Shown piece by piece: positions 1-8,719 of a stretch of 59,717 nt of DNA (positions within the stretch are counted from its first letter, which is position 1; every line of letters starts with the position of its first letter). The notes below the pieces were generated by a model. The model ran no database searches. It was given only the letters and a program-made list of their open reading frames with translations, and was not told the DNA's origin. Position numbers and translations under genes: made by a program. The stretch comes from Microbacteriaceae bacterium PS02332 (GTDB lineage: Bacteria > Actinomycetota > Actinomycetes > Actinomycetales > Microbacteriaceae), in the NCBI GenBank assembly GCA_029959645.1, contig JASCOJ010000003.1, positions 1 through 59,717 of the forward strand, written 5' to 3'.

Positions 1-99
1 CCCCGCCCCCGGCCCCCGCGGCCCCCCCCCCCCGCCCCCCCGGCCGGGCGGCCCGGCCCGGCGCCCGCGGGGGGGCCCGCCGCTGCGTGATCCGTCGAG
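1..99. other. Contig-end-like C-rich sequence, no gene
   Basis: The first 83 bases contain no A or T and are made of C runs (up to 13) and G runs. This is unlike the rest of the window, which is GC-rich but mixed. It reads as a contig end or failed base calls rather than biology. The regulator stop codon follows directly. Confidence 0.6.
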
Positions 100-684
100 T
101 CAGGCGCCCGACGTGGGCGCCCGGAAGGCGTCCACCGTGAGGGCGGCGAACCGCCGGGCCGCGGCTTCCCGCGCCGCCGGGGCTCCGGCGGCGAGCCCGC
201 GTCCCGCGAGCAGCACGAGGACCAGGTCGCCGAGGACGAAGTCCCGGCGGAGGCCGCCCTGGTCCTGCGCGCGGCGGGCGAGCTCCTCGAGCAGCCCCAG
301 CAGGCGACGGCGATGTGCCCGGAACGCCGCGGACGCCGGTGCCCGGGCGGTGAACGCGTCGACGAACCCCCGGTTCCCGACGTTGTGCACCAGGAGGCGC
401 GTGACGACGGTGGTGAACCCACGCCAGGCATCGGTGTCGGCGCAGCCCTCGTCGACGATCGCGTTGCACGTGTGGAGTTCGACGGCGAACGCCGCCTCGA
501 CGAGGTCCTGTCGCGTGGGGAAGCGTCGGTACAGCGTCGCCGGTCCGACCCCCGCCCGTCGGGCGACCTCGCGCATCCCGACGTCGAGGCCGACCTCCGC
601 GAAGAGTGCGCGCGCCGCCGCGAGCACCCGGTCGCGGTTCTCCTGCGCGTCCGAACGCAGCTTCCGAGGCACTTCGGTCGCCAT
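100..684 (-). CDS. TetR/AcrR family transcriptional regulator
   Basis: A 194-residue repressor-type protein. The N-terminal helix-turn-helix is clear (ALFAEVGLDVGMREVARRAG followed by VGPATLYRRFPTRQDLVEAA, about residues 25-65), and the helical C-terminal half is the usual variable ligand and dimer domain. I chose the ATG at 684 because GGGAAG (693-698) sits 8 bases upstream; ATGs at 690 and 735 are in frame but badly spaced. It is divergent from the oxidoreductase at 768, the standard arrangement of a TetR protein controlling its neighbour and itself, so that oxidoreductase is the likely target. The ligand cannot be told from sequence. Confidence 0.9.
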   Translation of the reverse strand: MATEVPRKLRSDAQENRDRVLAAARALFAEVGLDVGMREVARRAGVGPATLYRRFPTRQDLVEAAFAVELHTCNAIVDEGCADTDAWRGFTTVVTRLLVHNVGNRGFVDAFTARAPASAAFRAHRRRLLGLLEELARRAQDQGGLRRDFVLGDLVLVLLAGRGLAAGAPAAREAAARRFAALTVDAFRAPTSGA

Positions 685-767
685 CGTCATCACTTCCCAG
701 GAGCGGACGCCCCCGTCCACTACCGTCCCGAGCATACCGCGACCAGGACGACGAGACGGAGACGACG
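685..767. promoter_or_regulatory. Divergent promoter region with candidate TetR operator
   Basis: These 83 bases separate the TetR start from the oxidoreductase start. They hold an inverted repeat GGACG-CCCC-CGTCC at 705-718, a plausible but short operator. The oxidoreductase side carries a GGAG ribosome site at 758-761. No convincing -35/-10 pair is visible. Confidence 0.4.
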
Positions 768-1727
768 ATGCGCGCAGTGACCATCCGGGAGTTCGGCGAC
801 CCGAGCGGCATGACGGTGGTCGACCTCCCCGAACCCACGCCCGGCGCCGGGCAGGTCCTGGTGCGCACGGAGGCGATCGGGATCGGCGGCGTCGACGTCA
901 TGACCCGACGTGGCGCACTCGGCGCACGGGTCACGCCCGGGACCGTCCTCGGCAGCGAGGTCGCCGGGGAGGTCGTCGCAGTCGGGCCGGGGGTCGAACC
1001 CGCATGGCGGGGACGCCGGGTGTGGGCGGCCACGGGCAGTGCGGGAGGCTACGCCGAGCTGGCCGTGGCCGACGTCGCCGACGTCACGGTCCTCCCGGAC
1101 GGTCTCGCGGCGGTCGACGCCGTGACGCTCGGCAGTGCGGCGACGGTGGCGCACTCGGCCCTCGCTCGGGCGCCCTTCACCCCCGGTGAGTCCGTGCTGG
1201 TCCGCGGTGCCGCGGGGAGCATCGGCATCGCTGCGGTGGAACTCGCCGCCCGGGGCGGGGCCAGCGCCGTCGCCGTGACGACCTCCTCGCCGGACCGCGG
1301 ACGCCGACTGCGTGGCCTCGGTGCCACCGCCGTGCTCGACCGTGCCGGCGAGGGTGCCGCGGACACCCCGGAGGACTTCGACGTCGTCATCGACGTGGTC
1401 GGCGGCGCGGACGTGCCCCGGTTCATCGACCGACTCGCACCGAACGGCCGCATGGTCCTCGTCGGCGCGGTCGGGGGGTTCCCGCCGGCGGACTTCGGCA
1501 TGCGCCTCATGGCGACGTTCCAGCGCTCCCGGTCCGTCGCGACGCTGAGCCTCGCCTCCGTGCCGGCCGCCGCCCGCGACGCCGTCCGGATCGGCAACTT
1601 CGCGGCCGCCGTCCGGGGCGAGCTGCACCCGGTCGTGCATGACGTGCTGTCGCTCGACCAGGCCGCGGAGGCGCACCGGGAGGTCGACCGCGGTGCCGTG
1701 TTCGGCCGGATGGTGCTCCGGCCCTGA
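768..1727 (+). CDS. Zinc-free MDR oxidoreductase, quinone reductase-like
   Basis: A 319-residue medium-chain dehydrogenase/reductase of the NADPH:quinone oxidoreductase type. It opens with the family pattern MRAVTIREFGDP, has the GroES-like fold (GSEVAGEVVAVGPGV) and a Rossmann dinucleotide site around residue 145 (VRGAAGSIGIAAVELAARGG). Structural-zinc cysteines of alcohol dehydrogenases are absent, as in quinone reductases. GGAG lies 6 bases before the ATG. The divergent TetR gene suggests induction by a toxic electrophile or quinone. The substrate is unknown. Confidence 0.88.
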   Translation: MRAVTIREFGDPSGMTVVDLPEPTPGAGQVLVRTEAIGIGGVDVMTRRGALGARVTPGTVLGSEVAGEVVAVGPGVEPAWRGRRVWAATGSAGGYAELAVADVADVTVLPDGLAAVDAVTLGSAATVAHSALARAPFTPGESVLVRGAAGSIGIAAVELAARGGASAVAVTTSSPDRGRRLRGLGATAVLDRAGEGAADTPEDFDVVIDVVGGADVPRFIDRLAPNGRMVLVGAVGGFPPADFGMRLMATFQRSRSVATLSLASVPAAARDAVRIGNFAAAVRGELHPVVHDVLSLDQAAEAHREVDRGAVFGRMVLRP

Positions 1728-1729
1728 CG

Positions 1730-1763
1730 GGCGAACAGGCCGGAGCAGCCAGCGGGGTTCGCC
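1730..1763. terminator. Weak convergent terminator candidate
   Basis: GGCGAAC (1730-1736) can pair with GTTCGCC (1757-1763) across the short gap between the convergent oxidoreductase and ABC ATPase genes. There is no T run, so this is only a candidate. Confidence 0.35.
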
Positions 1764-1784
1764 TGTCGGCCGGGGGCAGCGCGG

Positions 1785-3389
1785 TCAGACGGCTCGGGCG
1801 GGCCCGGCGGCGAGTCGCGCGGCGGCGTCGACCAGACGCACGGTGACCGGGGAGGTCGGCCGCCCGAGGACCTCCTCGGCGGGACCGGACTCGACGACGG
1901 CGCCCGCGTGCACGACGAGCACCTCGTCGGCCAGGCGGCGGACGGCCCGGAGGTCGTGCGACACGAACACCATCGCGACCCCGGTGTCGTCCCGCAGTCG
2001 CTCGAGCAGCGTGAGCACGGCGTCCTGCACGGTCGCGTCGAGGGCGGTGACCGGCTCGTCGAGCACCATGACCTCGGGCTCGGTCGCGAGGGCCCGGGCG
2101 ATCGCGAGCCGCTGCCGCTGCCCGCCGGACAGGGTGCGGGGGGAGCGCCGGCGGAGCGCGGGGTCGAGGCCGACCTGCTCGAGTGCGGCGTCGACCTGGT
2201 CGCCGAGGGCACCGGTGGCCCGCCTGGCCCGCCCGTGGGTGAGCGCGTCGGCGAGCACCCGGTCGACGTCCCACCGGTCGTCGAACGTCGCACCGGGGTC
2301 CTGCACGACGGCGGCGATCCGGGGTCGCCGGGCACGACGGTCCCGTTCGGGCAGCGGTGCCCACGGTTCGCCGTCGAGGGTGACCGTGCCGTCGTCGGGT
2401 GCCTCGAGCCCGAGCAGCATCCGCGCCACGGTCGTCTTGCCCGAGCCGGAGGCCCCGACGACGCCGAGCACCCGCCCGCGACCGACCGCGAGTGACACGG
2501 CGCGGACCGCATCGATCCCGCTGTAGGAACGGCGCAGCGCATCCGCCGCGAGCACGTGCGGCGTCCCAGCACTTCCGACGGTCGCGCCCCGCACGGGTCC
2601 GTCCGCCGTCCGCGCCGCCCGGACCAGGGCCCGCGTCGCCGCGTGCTGCGGGGAACCGAGCACGTCGGCGGTCCGTCCCGCCTCGACCACCCGGCCGCCG
2701 TCCATCACCACCACGCGGTCGGCCCACCCGGCGACGAGCCCGAGGTCGTGCGTCACGACGAGCACCCCGGTGCCGCGGAGCTGTGCCGCACGGAGCTGCT
2801 CCATCACGGTGAGGGCGATGCCCGCGTCGAGCGCGGTCGTCGGCTCGTCGGCCACCAGGAGTCCGGGGTCGGCGATCGTGGCCGCGGCGATGAGCGCCCG
2901 TTGCCGCATCCCGCCGGAGAGCGTCCCCGCGGTCCGGCCGTCGGTGGCGAGTGCGGGGTCCAGTCCGACCGCTTCCAGGGCACCACGCACGGCCTCGACG
3001 CGCTCCCGCGCCGACAGGTCGGTGTGCAGCCGGAGGGCGTCGGCGACCTCACGCCCGACGGGCCGGAGCGGGTCGAGCGCACCGAGGGCCTCCTGGCCGA
3101 CGTAGCCGACGTGCCGTCCGCGGACGTCGCGCCACCGTCGTTCCGACAGCGCGCGGACGTCCCGGCCGGCGAGCGTCAATCGGCCTGCATCGATGTGGAC
3201 GCCGGACGCGGAGAGGCCGAGCGCTGCGCGCACCGTGACGGACTTGCCGGAACCGGAGGCGCCGACCAGGGCGACCAGCTCGCCCGCCGTGACGGAGAGG
3301 GTGACGTCCTCCACCAGCGGTGACCCGCCGACGGTCGCGGTGAGCCCGACGACGTCGAGGACGGAGCCCGTGGGGCGCTCGTCACTCAC
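1785..3389 (-). CDS. Peptide/nickel ABC importer, fused double ATPase (DppD-DppF type)
   Basis: A 534-residue protein with two complete ABC ATPase domains in one chain. Domain 1 has Walker A GASGSGKS (43-50), signature LSGGMRQR (157-164) and Walker B LLVADEP (177-183). Domain 2 has GASGSGKTT (312-320), LSGGQRQR (420-427) and VMVLDEP (440-446). Such fusions replace separate DppD and DppF subunits in many actinobacterial oligopeptide/nickel importers. The GTG start at 3389 overlaps the upstream permease stop by 4 bases (GTGA), so it is translationally coupled as the last gene of the four-gene operon. It powers uptake of the ligand bound by the lipoprotein encoded at 5414-7063. Confidence 0.93.
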   Translation of the reverse strand: MSDERPTGSVLDVVGLTATVGGSPLVEDVTLSVTAGELVALVGASGSGKSVTVRAALGLSASGVHIDAGRLTLAGRDVRALSERRWRDVRGRHVGYVGQEALGALDPLRPVGREVADALRLHTDLSARERVEAVRGALEAVGLDPALATDGRTAGTLSGGMRQRALIAAATIADPGLLVADEPTTALDAGIALTVMEQLRAAQLRGTGVLVVTHDLGLVAGWADRVVVMDGGRVVEAGRTADVLGSPQHAATRALVRAARTADGPVRGATVGSAGTPHVLAADALRRSYSGIDAVRAVSLAVGRGRVLGVVGASGSGKTTVARMLLGLEAPDDGTVTLDGEPWAPLPERDRRARRPRIAAVVQDPGATFDDRWDVDRVLADALTHGRARRATGALGDQVDAALEQVGLDPALRRRSPRTLSGGQRQRLAIARALATEPEVMVLDEPVTALDATVQDAVLTLLERLRDDTGVAMVFVSHDLRAVRRLADEVLVVHAGAVVESGPAEEVLGRPTSPVTVRLVDAAARLAAGPARAV

Positions 3390-4339
3390 CGCGCGTCCCC
3401 GCGTCGCCGGACGGACCGTCCCAGGACGGTCACGGCGGTCGCCAGCACGACGATCGCCAGGCCCGGGAACGTGCTCATCCACGGGGCGGTCTGCAGGTAG
3501 GTGCGGCCGTCGGCGAGCATCGCGCCCCACTCCGGTGCCGGCGGCGGTGTCCCGACCCCGAGGTAGCTCAGCGCCGACGCCCACACGACCGCCTGCCCGA
3601 CGCCGAGGGTGGCCACCGCGACGACCGGCCAGAGCGCCGCGGGCAGCACGTGTCGCACCACGACCACGGCGGGGGAGCGGCCGAGGAGCACCGCGGTCTC
3701 CACGACCTGCGAGGCCCGGGCGGACCGGACGAGCCCGCGGACGATGCGGGCGTACCCGGGCGCGGTCGCGAACCCCACGGCGAGCATCGCCGGCACCGGA
3801 CCCGGGCCCGTCACCGCGATCACGACGAGGGCGACGAGGAGCAGCGGCAGGGCGAACGCGACCTCGGTGACGCGACCGACGACGGCGTCGAGCACCCGCC
3901 CGCCGAGCCCGGCGAGCAGGCCCAGGACGATCCCGGCACCGCCGCCGACGAGCGTCGCGACGACGCCGACGAGCAGGGAGGCGCGGGTGCCCGCCACGAC
4001 CCGTGCGAGCACGTCCCGCCCGGACTCGTCCGTTCCGAACGGGTGGCCGGCGCCCGGCGGCTGCAGCGCGTCGGCGGGGTGCACCGCGAGCGGGTGCGCA
4101 CCACCGAGTGCAGCCGGCCAGACCGCGGCCACGACGGCCACCACCACGACGGCCAGCGCGACCAGGCCGGCCGGCCCGAGCGCCCCCCCCCGGAAGCGCT
4201 CGGACCGGCCGGACCGGCCACCTCCCGCCCGGCCCCCGGGGTCGACGGGACCGCCGGCGGCGTCGACCGGACCGGTGGCGCTCGGCCTCGTCGTGATGCC
4301 GGCACCGGACGGGAGGCCGGGGTCGATGATGCCGCTCAC
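3386..4339 (-). CDS. ABC importer permease, DppC/OppC type
   Basis: A 317-residue inner-membrane permease. A disordered Gly/Pro-rich N terminus (about 50 residues) precedes the first membrane helix. Then comes the DppC landmark HPFGTDESGRDVLARVVAGTR, several hydrophobic helices, and SYLGVGTPPPAPEWGAML near the end. The EAA-type cytoplasmic loop lies around VETAVLLGRSPAVVVVRHVL. The GTG start at 4339 overlaps the stop of the other permease by 4 bases. It forms the channel together with that subunit. The N-terminal coding region carries one exact copy of the recurrent word GGACGGGAGGC (4307-4317). Confidence 0.92.
   Translation of the reverse strand: MSGIIDPGLPSGAGITTRPSATGPVDAAGGPVDPGGRAGGGRSGRSERFRGGALGPAGLVALAVVVVAVVAAVWPAALGGAHPLAVHPADALQPPGAGHPFGTDESGRDVLARVVAGTRASLLVGVVATLVGGGAGIVLGLLAGLGGRVLDAVVGRVTEVAFALPLLLVALVVIAVTGPGPVPAMLAVGFATAPGYARIVRGLVRSARASQVVETAVLLGRSPAVVVVRHVLPAALWPVVAVATLGVGQAVVWASALSYLGVGTPPPAPEWGAMLADGRTYLQTAPWMSTFPGLAIVVLATAVTVLGRSVRRRGDAR
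4307..4317 (+). repeat. GGACGGGAGGC repeat word, copy 1
   Basis: Exact copy of an 11-base word found six times in the window. This copy lies antisense within the start of the DppC-type gene, in the part encoding its disordered N terminus. Confidence 0.5.
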
Positions 4340-5406
4340 CGTGCACCCGTCCCGGCCACCGTCGCGTCGGTCGGCGCCGGGGTCACGTCCGGCGTCGTGC
4401 CGGCTCCCGAGGGGCGCCGCCGGCGTCCGTCGAGCGCGGAACGGGGGTCGACGGTCCGCTCGACGAGGTCGGCGACCGCCAGCACGACGACGTACGCCGC
4501 GGCCGAGACCAGCGCGATCCCGGCCACGAGGGGCATGTCCCGCTGGGTCACGGCGGTCACGAGTGCGCGCCCGATGCCGGGCAGGGCGAACACCGACTCG
4601 ACCACGACGGCGCCGGACACCAGCGACCCGAAGGCCCAGGCGGACAGGGCGATGCCGGGCAGCGCCGCGTGCCGGAGCAGGTGGCGGCCGAACAGCCCCG
4701 CGCGGGACTCGCCTCGACCCCGTGCCGCCAGGGCGAAGGCCGAGCGCTGGGCGTCGACCACCCCGTCACGGATCGTCTCGGCGAGGTACCCGGCGACCGG
4801 CACCGCGACGACGAGCACCGGCAGCACCCACCCCCGCACGGTGCCGTCGCTGACCGCCGGGACCCATCCGAGCGTGCTCGCGAAGACCACGATGGCGACG
4901 CTGCCCAGCCAGAAGTGCGGCATCACGCTCGCGGTCACCGAGATGCCGGTCGTGAGCACGGCAGCCACCCGACCGCGCTGCGTCGACCCCCACGCGGCGA
5001 CGAGCGCGAGCAGCCAGGCCACGACGAGCCCGGCCACCGCGAGGGTGAGCGTGACCGGGAGCTCCTGCGCGAGGAGCGTCGTCACCGGCGTGCGGAACGC
5101 GTACGACTCGCCGAGGTGACCGGTCGCCAGGCGTCCGAGGAACACCGCGTACTGCACGAGCACCGGCCGGTCGAGGCCGTACTCCGCGCGGACCTGCGCC
5201 AGCGCCGCCGCGGACGCCTGCGACCCGGGCCCCCCGAGGATCGCGAGCGCCGGGTCACCGGGGATGAGCCGGATCGCGACGAACACGATCGTCGCCACCG
5301 CCCAGAGCACCCCGATCCCGCCGAGCACACGGCGGACCGCCCAACGCACCCGCCCGCCCGTGGCGGGTCGACGTGCCGGACGGGTGCCGGGCCTCCCGAG
5401 TGTCAC
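4336..5406 (-). CDS. ABC importer permease, DppB/OppB type
   Basis: A 356-residue permease. The core starts VRWAVRRVLGGIGVLWAVAT, matching the usual DppB beginning, and continues with the hallmark IRLIPGDPALAIL. Later come five further hydrophobic segments and the EAA loop around GRGESRAGLFGRHLLRHAAL. I give GTG 5406, 7 bases after the binding-protein stop, as the start; GTG 5349 would give a 337-residue protein that fits the family N terminus better. Neither has a clear ribosome site. It sits second in the operon. Confidence 0.87.
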   Translation of the reverse strand: MTLGRPGTRPARRPATGGRVRWAVRRVLGGIGVLWAVATIVFVAIRLIPGDPALAILGGPGSQASAAALAQVRAEYGLDRPVLVQYAVFLGRLATGHLGESYAFRTPVTTLLAQELPVTLTLAVAGLVVAWLLALVAAWGSTQRGRVAAVLTTGISVTASVMPHFWLGSVAIVVFASTLGWVPAVSDGTVRGWVLPVLVVAVPVAGYLAETIRDGVVDAQRSAFALAARGRGESRAGLFGRHLLRHAALPGIALSAWAFGSLVSGAVVVESVFALPGIGRALVTAVTQRDMPLVAGIALVSAAAYVVVLAVADLVERTVDPRSALDGRRRRPSGAGTTPDVTPAPTDATVAGTGAR

Positions 5407-5413
5407 CGGCGCG

Positions 5414-7063
5414 TCAGCGTGCGATCCACGCGGTGCCGAAGTCCGGCGTGGAGACGGACGTCGTCGTGATGCCGTGCACCGCCGATCGGTACAGGAAGTG
5501 GTTCTGCTGGTCGTAGAGCGGCAGGACCGTCCGGCTCCCGAGGATCGTCTTCTGCGCCTGCTCGACCAGGTCCGCTCGCTCGCTCGCGTCGGAGGTCTCC
5601 GCCGCCTCCTGGAGCAGCGTGTCGAGGGCCGGGTCGTCGAGCTGCGCGAGGTTCGCGAAGTACCCGGACGGTGCCGGCGTGATGGAGGCGGAGTCGTAGA
5701 GGATGCGGAGGACGTCCGGGCCGACCTTCGTGTACGGGGCGCTGACGACGTCGTACTGGTTCTTCGCCAGGGCGGCGTACCAGCTCGACAGGTCGAGTTC
5801 CTCGAGGTCGACCTTGATGCCGACCGCGGCCTCGGATGCCTGGATCTGCTGGAAGAGGCTGCGCTCGGCCGGGACCGACTGGTTCGTCGACACCGGGAAC
5901 GTGACGGTGAGCGGCTGGCCGTCCTTCTCGCGGACCCCGTCGCTGTTCGACTTCCAGCCGGCGGCGTCGAGCAGGCGCTTCGCCTCGGTCGGGTCGTACG
6001 CGAAGAGCGACTTGTCCGAGTAGGCGTCCGGCTCGACGCTCGAGAGCACCGAGTACGAGCGCTTCGCGGTACCGAGGAACAGCGACTGCAGGCCCGGGTC
6101 GATCTCGGCGGCGGCGATGAACGCCTTGCGCACGGACTCGTCACGGAAGACGCCGTGGCCGGAGTTCAGCTCGAGCCGGTTCGAGGCTCCCGGGCGCGGG
6201 GCGTCGAGGTCGCGGATGCTGCCCTTCGCCGAGGCTGCCTTGAGCTGGTCGGGCTGCGCGTTGTCGATGACGTCGACCTGGCCGGACTGCAGGGCCGCGT
6301 ACCGCGAGGTCGAGTCCGGCAGGAAGCGCCACGTCAGACCGTCGAGTCGGGGCTTCGTCGACGAGGCACCGAGCGGGGTGTATCGCGTGTTCTTCGTCAG
6401 CGTGACGCGGTCGCCGTGCTTCCAGCCCGTGATCCGGAACGGACCGGTGCCGACGGGCGACTCGCAGTTCGTCGCCTGCTTCCGCTGGAGCGCCTTCGGG
6501 GACTCCATCCCGACCCACGGCTGCGAGAACGACTCGAGCAGGGCGGCGTCGGGCCGGCTGAGGGTCAGGGTCACGATGTAGTCGGCGGTGGCGGTGGCCT
6601 TCGTGATCGACTGCAGGGCGAGGTAGCCCGTGCTCGAGGCCGTGGCCGGGTCCTGCACGTGCTCGATGTTCGCCACGACGGCGGCAGCGTCGAAGGGCGT
6701 GCCGTCGGTGAAGACGACGTCGTCACGCAGGGTGAACGTCAGGGTCTTGCCGTCGTCGCTCGTCGCCCACTTGGTCGCGAGCGCGGGCGTCGCCTTGCCG
6801 TCCCGGAGGCCCACGAGCTCCTCGATGTACTGCGACGCGAGGAGTGCCTGCGGGTAGTTGCCGCCGACGTGCGGGTCGAGGCAGGTCGGTTCGGCGTCAC
6901 CGGAGGCGTAGGTGAGCGTCCCGCCGGCGACCGGCGTCGAGCTGTCCGACGGCGCCGAGCCGCCGGAGCACGCGGTCACGGCCAGGAGGATCGTGGCCGC
7001 GCTGGCGACGCCCGTCACCAGGCGACGCAGCGCGGGTGATTTCTGTACTGAGTCCAAGATCAT
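5414..7063 (-). CDS. ABC importer substrate-binding lipoprotein (SBP family 5)
   Basis: A 549-residue secreted lipoprotein. A positively charged N terminus and hydrophobic segment lead to the lipobox VTAC, with Cys32 as the lipidated residue. The mature part has the family-5 pattern (GGTLTYASGDAEPTCLDPH near the start; LTFTLRDDVVFTDGTPFDAA; GTGPFRITGW), as in oligopeptide, dipeptide and nickel-binding proteins. It is the first gene of the importer operon. I chose ATG 7063 over the upstream in-frame start at 7096 because the latter adds residues before a normal signal peptide and overlaps the divergent gene. No ribosome site is visible, but TACACT lies 9 bases upstream, suggesting a very short leader. 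The ligand is unknown. Confidence 0.92.
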   Translation of the reverse strand: MILDSVQKSPALRRLVTGVASAATILLAVTACSGGSAPSDSSTPVAGGTLTYASGDAEPTCLDPHVGGNYPQALLASQYIEELVGLRDGKATPALATKWATSDDGKTLTFTLRDDVVFTDGTPFDAAAVVANIEHVQDPATASSTGYLALQSITKATATADYIVTLTLSRPDAALLESFSQPWVGMESPKALQRKQATNCESPVGTGPFRITGWKHGDRVTLTKNTRYTPLGASSTKPRLDGLTWRFLPDSTSRYAALQSGQVDVIDNAQPDQLKAASAKGSIRDLDAPRPGASNRLELNSGHGVFRDESVRKAFIAAAEIDPGLQSLFLGTAKRSYSVLSSVEPDAYSDKSLFAYDPTEAKRLLDAAGWKSNSDGVREKDGQPLTVTFPVSTNQSVPAERSLFQQIQASEAAVGIKVDLEELDLSSWYAALAKNQYDVVSAPYTKVGPDVLRILYDSASITPAPSGYFANLAQLDDPALDTLLQEAAETSDASERADLVEQAQKTILGSRTVLPLYDQQNHFLYRSAVHGITTTSVSTPDFGTAWIAR

Positions 7064-7094
7064 GACGGATCGAGTGTAGCGGTTGGATGGGGAC
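7064..7094. promoter_or_regulatory. 31-base divergent promoter region (ABC importer / TetR)
   Basis: Only 31 bases separate the start of the binding-protein gene (7063, leftward) from the TetR start (7095, rightward). A leftward -10-like TACACT lies at 7073-7078, so its -35 region would fall inside the TetR coding sequence. A GGATGGGG ribosome site serves the TetR gene. Any repressor bound here would block both genes. Confidence 0.45.
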
Positions 7095-7694
7095 ATGGAT
7101 GCACCGATCCGCCGCGGCGGCCGCCCACGCCGATCGAGCGCCGAGGTGCTCGCCGACGCCGCGGCCGAGCTGTTCCTCGAGCAGGGCTACGCGCGCACGA
7201 CCGTCGACCACATCGCCGCACGTGCCGGGGTGAGTCGGGCGACGTTCTTCAACTACTTCCCGACCAAGGCCGACGTGATGTGGCTCGAACTCGACGCCGC
7301 GGTCGCGGAGCTCCCCGGTGCCCTCGCCTCGTCGACCGAGTCGAGCCCGGTCCGTGCCGTCGAGGAGGCCCTGCTCGCCACCGCTCGCGCGCACGACCCG
7401 GAGCGGGTGCCGTGGGCGGTCGCGCAGGCCGAGGTGATGGACATCGGCGGGGAACTCGTCGCGAGCGTGGCCGCCCGGGTGGCGGTGCAGCACGCGGCCG
7501 TGGCGCGGTTCGTCGCCGGGCGCACCGGTGAGCACCCTGGCTCGCTCTGGCCCCAGACGGTCGCGGGCGCGATGCTCGGTGCCGCGGCGGCCGCGTTCGG
7601 CGTGTGGATCGGCGACGGTGTCGGCCGTCGACCGCTCGTCGAGTACGTCGCGGCGGCGCTGACCCCCGTCGTGGCGGGGCTCGACGCCCGCTGA
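7095..7694 (+). CDS. TetR/AcrR family transcriptional regulator
   Basis: A 199-residue TetR protein. It starts [20 protein letters not shown] and shows the helix-turn-helix ARTTVDHIAARAGVSRATFF then NYFPTKADV (about residues 35-60). The C-terminal part resembles the common actinobacterial type with conserved W and alanine-rich helices. I chose ATG 7095, with GGATGGGG just upstream, over TTG 7083. The shared 31-base gap with the ABC importer makes that operon its likely target. Inducer unknown. Confidence 0.9.
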   Translation: MDAPIRRGGRPRRSSAEVLADAAAELFLEQGYARTTVDHIAARAGVSRATFFNYFPTKADVMWLELDAAVAELPGALASSTESSPVRAVEEALLATARAHDPERVPWAVAQAEVMDIGGELVASVAARVAVQHAAVARFVAGRTGEHPGSLWPQTVAGAMLGAAAAAFGVWIGDGVGRRPLVEYVAAALTPVVAGLDAR

Positions 7695-7778
7695 CCGGCC
7701 CGGCGCCGGCGGCTCCCGCTGGTACGTTCGACATCGGGCCGTCCGAGGGGGACGACCATCGACGCACCTGGGGGACCG

Positions 7779-8663
7779 TTGACGAACACGCCTGACCACG
7801 ACCAGCCCACGCCGGACGCCGACGGGTCGAACGGCGGCGGGCCGTCGCCGACGCAGCAGCCACACGGCCAGCAGCCGGGCCAGCCGCAGCCGTACGGCCA
7901 GCAGCAGCCGGGCCAGGCCGGCGAGCAGCCCTACGGCCAGCCGGGTCAGCAGCCGTACGGCCAGCCGGGCCAGCAGCAGCCCTACGGGCAGCAGCCGCAG
8001 CCGGGCCAGCCGGGCGGGCAGCAGCCCTACGGCCAGCAGCCGGGCCAGCCAGGTCAGCAGCAGTACGGCCAGCCGGGCCAGCCGGGCGCGCAGCAGCCGT
8101 ACGGTCAGCCGGGCCAGCAGCAGCCCTACGGGCAGCAGCCGCAGCCGGGCCAGCCGGGCGCGCAGCAGCCGTACGCCCAGCCGGGCCAGCAGCAGTACGT
8201 CCCCGGCGCGGCCCCCGCTGGCTCGATCGCGTTCGGCCAGGTGTCGCGTCAGTCCCGCGGGCGCCGTGTGCTCATCACCGTCGGCAGCGTCCTCGTCGGC
8301 GTGCTCGTCGCCGGGCTCGTCCGCTGGGGCCTCTCGAACGCGTTCGAACCGTCGAAGCAGGACTTCGTCGACGAGGGCGTCTCGCAGATCAAGGAGCAGA
8401 CCCAGTTCCCGAAGCAGGTCGACTCGATCACCACGTGGACGGGCGTCTCCGCGGAGGACGGCGCGATCCACTACCGCTACACGGTCGCCGCCGACCCGGC
8501 GCAGCTCTCCGAGCAGACGGTCCACGACTCGGTGCTCTCGAACCTCTGCTCGACGAAGTCCACGCGGGACATCCTCGACCGGGACATCGCGATGCGGTAC
8601 ACCTACGGATTCCAGAGCTCGGACAAGACGATCGACTTCGAGTTCCGCGAGGCCGACTGCTGA
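7779..8663 (+). CDS. Gln/Pro/Gly-repeat membrane protein with C-terminal DUF4333-like domain
   Basis: A 294-residue protein of unknown function. Residues 25-145 are low-complexity repeats built on QQPYGQPGQ. One membrane helix follows at about 162-181 ([20 protein letters not shown]), then an outward-facing domain of about 110 residues with two cysteines (NLCSTKST and the terminal EADC), which resembles DUF4333. Predicted topology puts the repeats in the cytoplasm. The start is a TTG, the only in-frame choice, with GGGGGA just upstream; a -10-like TACGTT lies at 7723-7728. Similar tails occur on many actinobacterial membrane proteins; their role is not established. Confidence 0.8.
   Translation: MTNTPDHDQPTPDADGSNGGGPSPTQQPHGQQPGQPQPYGQQQPGQAGEQPYGQPGQQPYGQPGQQQPYGQQPQPGQPGGQQPYGQQPGQPGQQQYGQPGQPGAQQPYGQPGQQQPYGQQPQPGQPGAQQPYAQPGQQQYVPGAAPAGSIAFGQVSRQSRGRRVLITVGSVLVGVLVAGLVRWGLSNAFEPSKQDFVDEGVSQIKEQTQFPKQVDSITTWTGVSAEDGAIHYRYTVAADPAQLSEQTVHDSVLSNLCSTKSTRDILDRDIAMRYTYGFQSSDKTIDFEFREADC
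7947..8205 (+). repeat. Tandem 144-bp coding duplication (48 residues)
   Basis: A block starting at 7947 (CAGCAGCCGTACGG) recurs 144 bases later at 8091 with few changes, through about 8205. Being a multiple of three, it keeps the frame and adds one 48-residue block to the QQPYG/PGQ region. Confidence 0.75.
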
Positions 8664-8667
8664 CCTG

Positions 8668-8686
8668 ACCCGGCCCGGTGCCGGGT
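8668..8686. terminator. Short GC hairpin between convergent genes
   Basis: ACCCGGC (8668-8674) pairs with GCCGGGT (8680-8686) across a 5-base loop, between the DUF4333 gene and the CDF gene. No T run follows. Confidence 0.4.
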
Positions 8687-8719
8687 GCGCCGGCCGGACC
8701 CGTCGTCGGAGGCGCGGGC

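Noticed and set aside
7840-8210. CRISPR-like appearance of regularly repeated sequence
   Set aside because: The repeats are in frame, encode QQPYGQPGQ units, have no unique spacers, and no cas genes are present.
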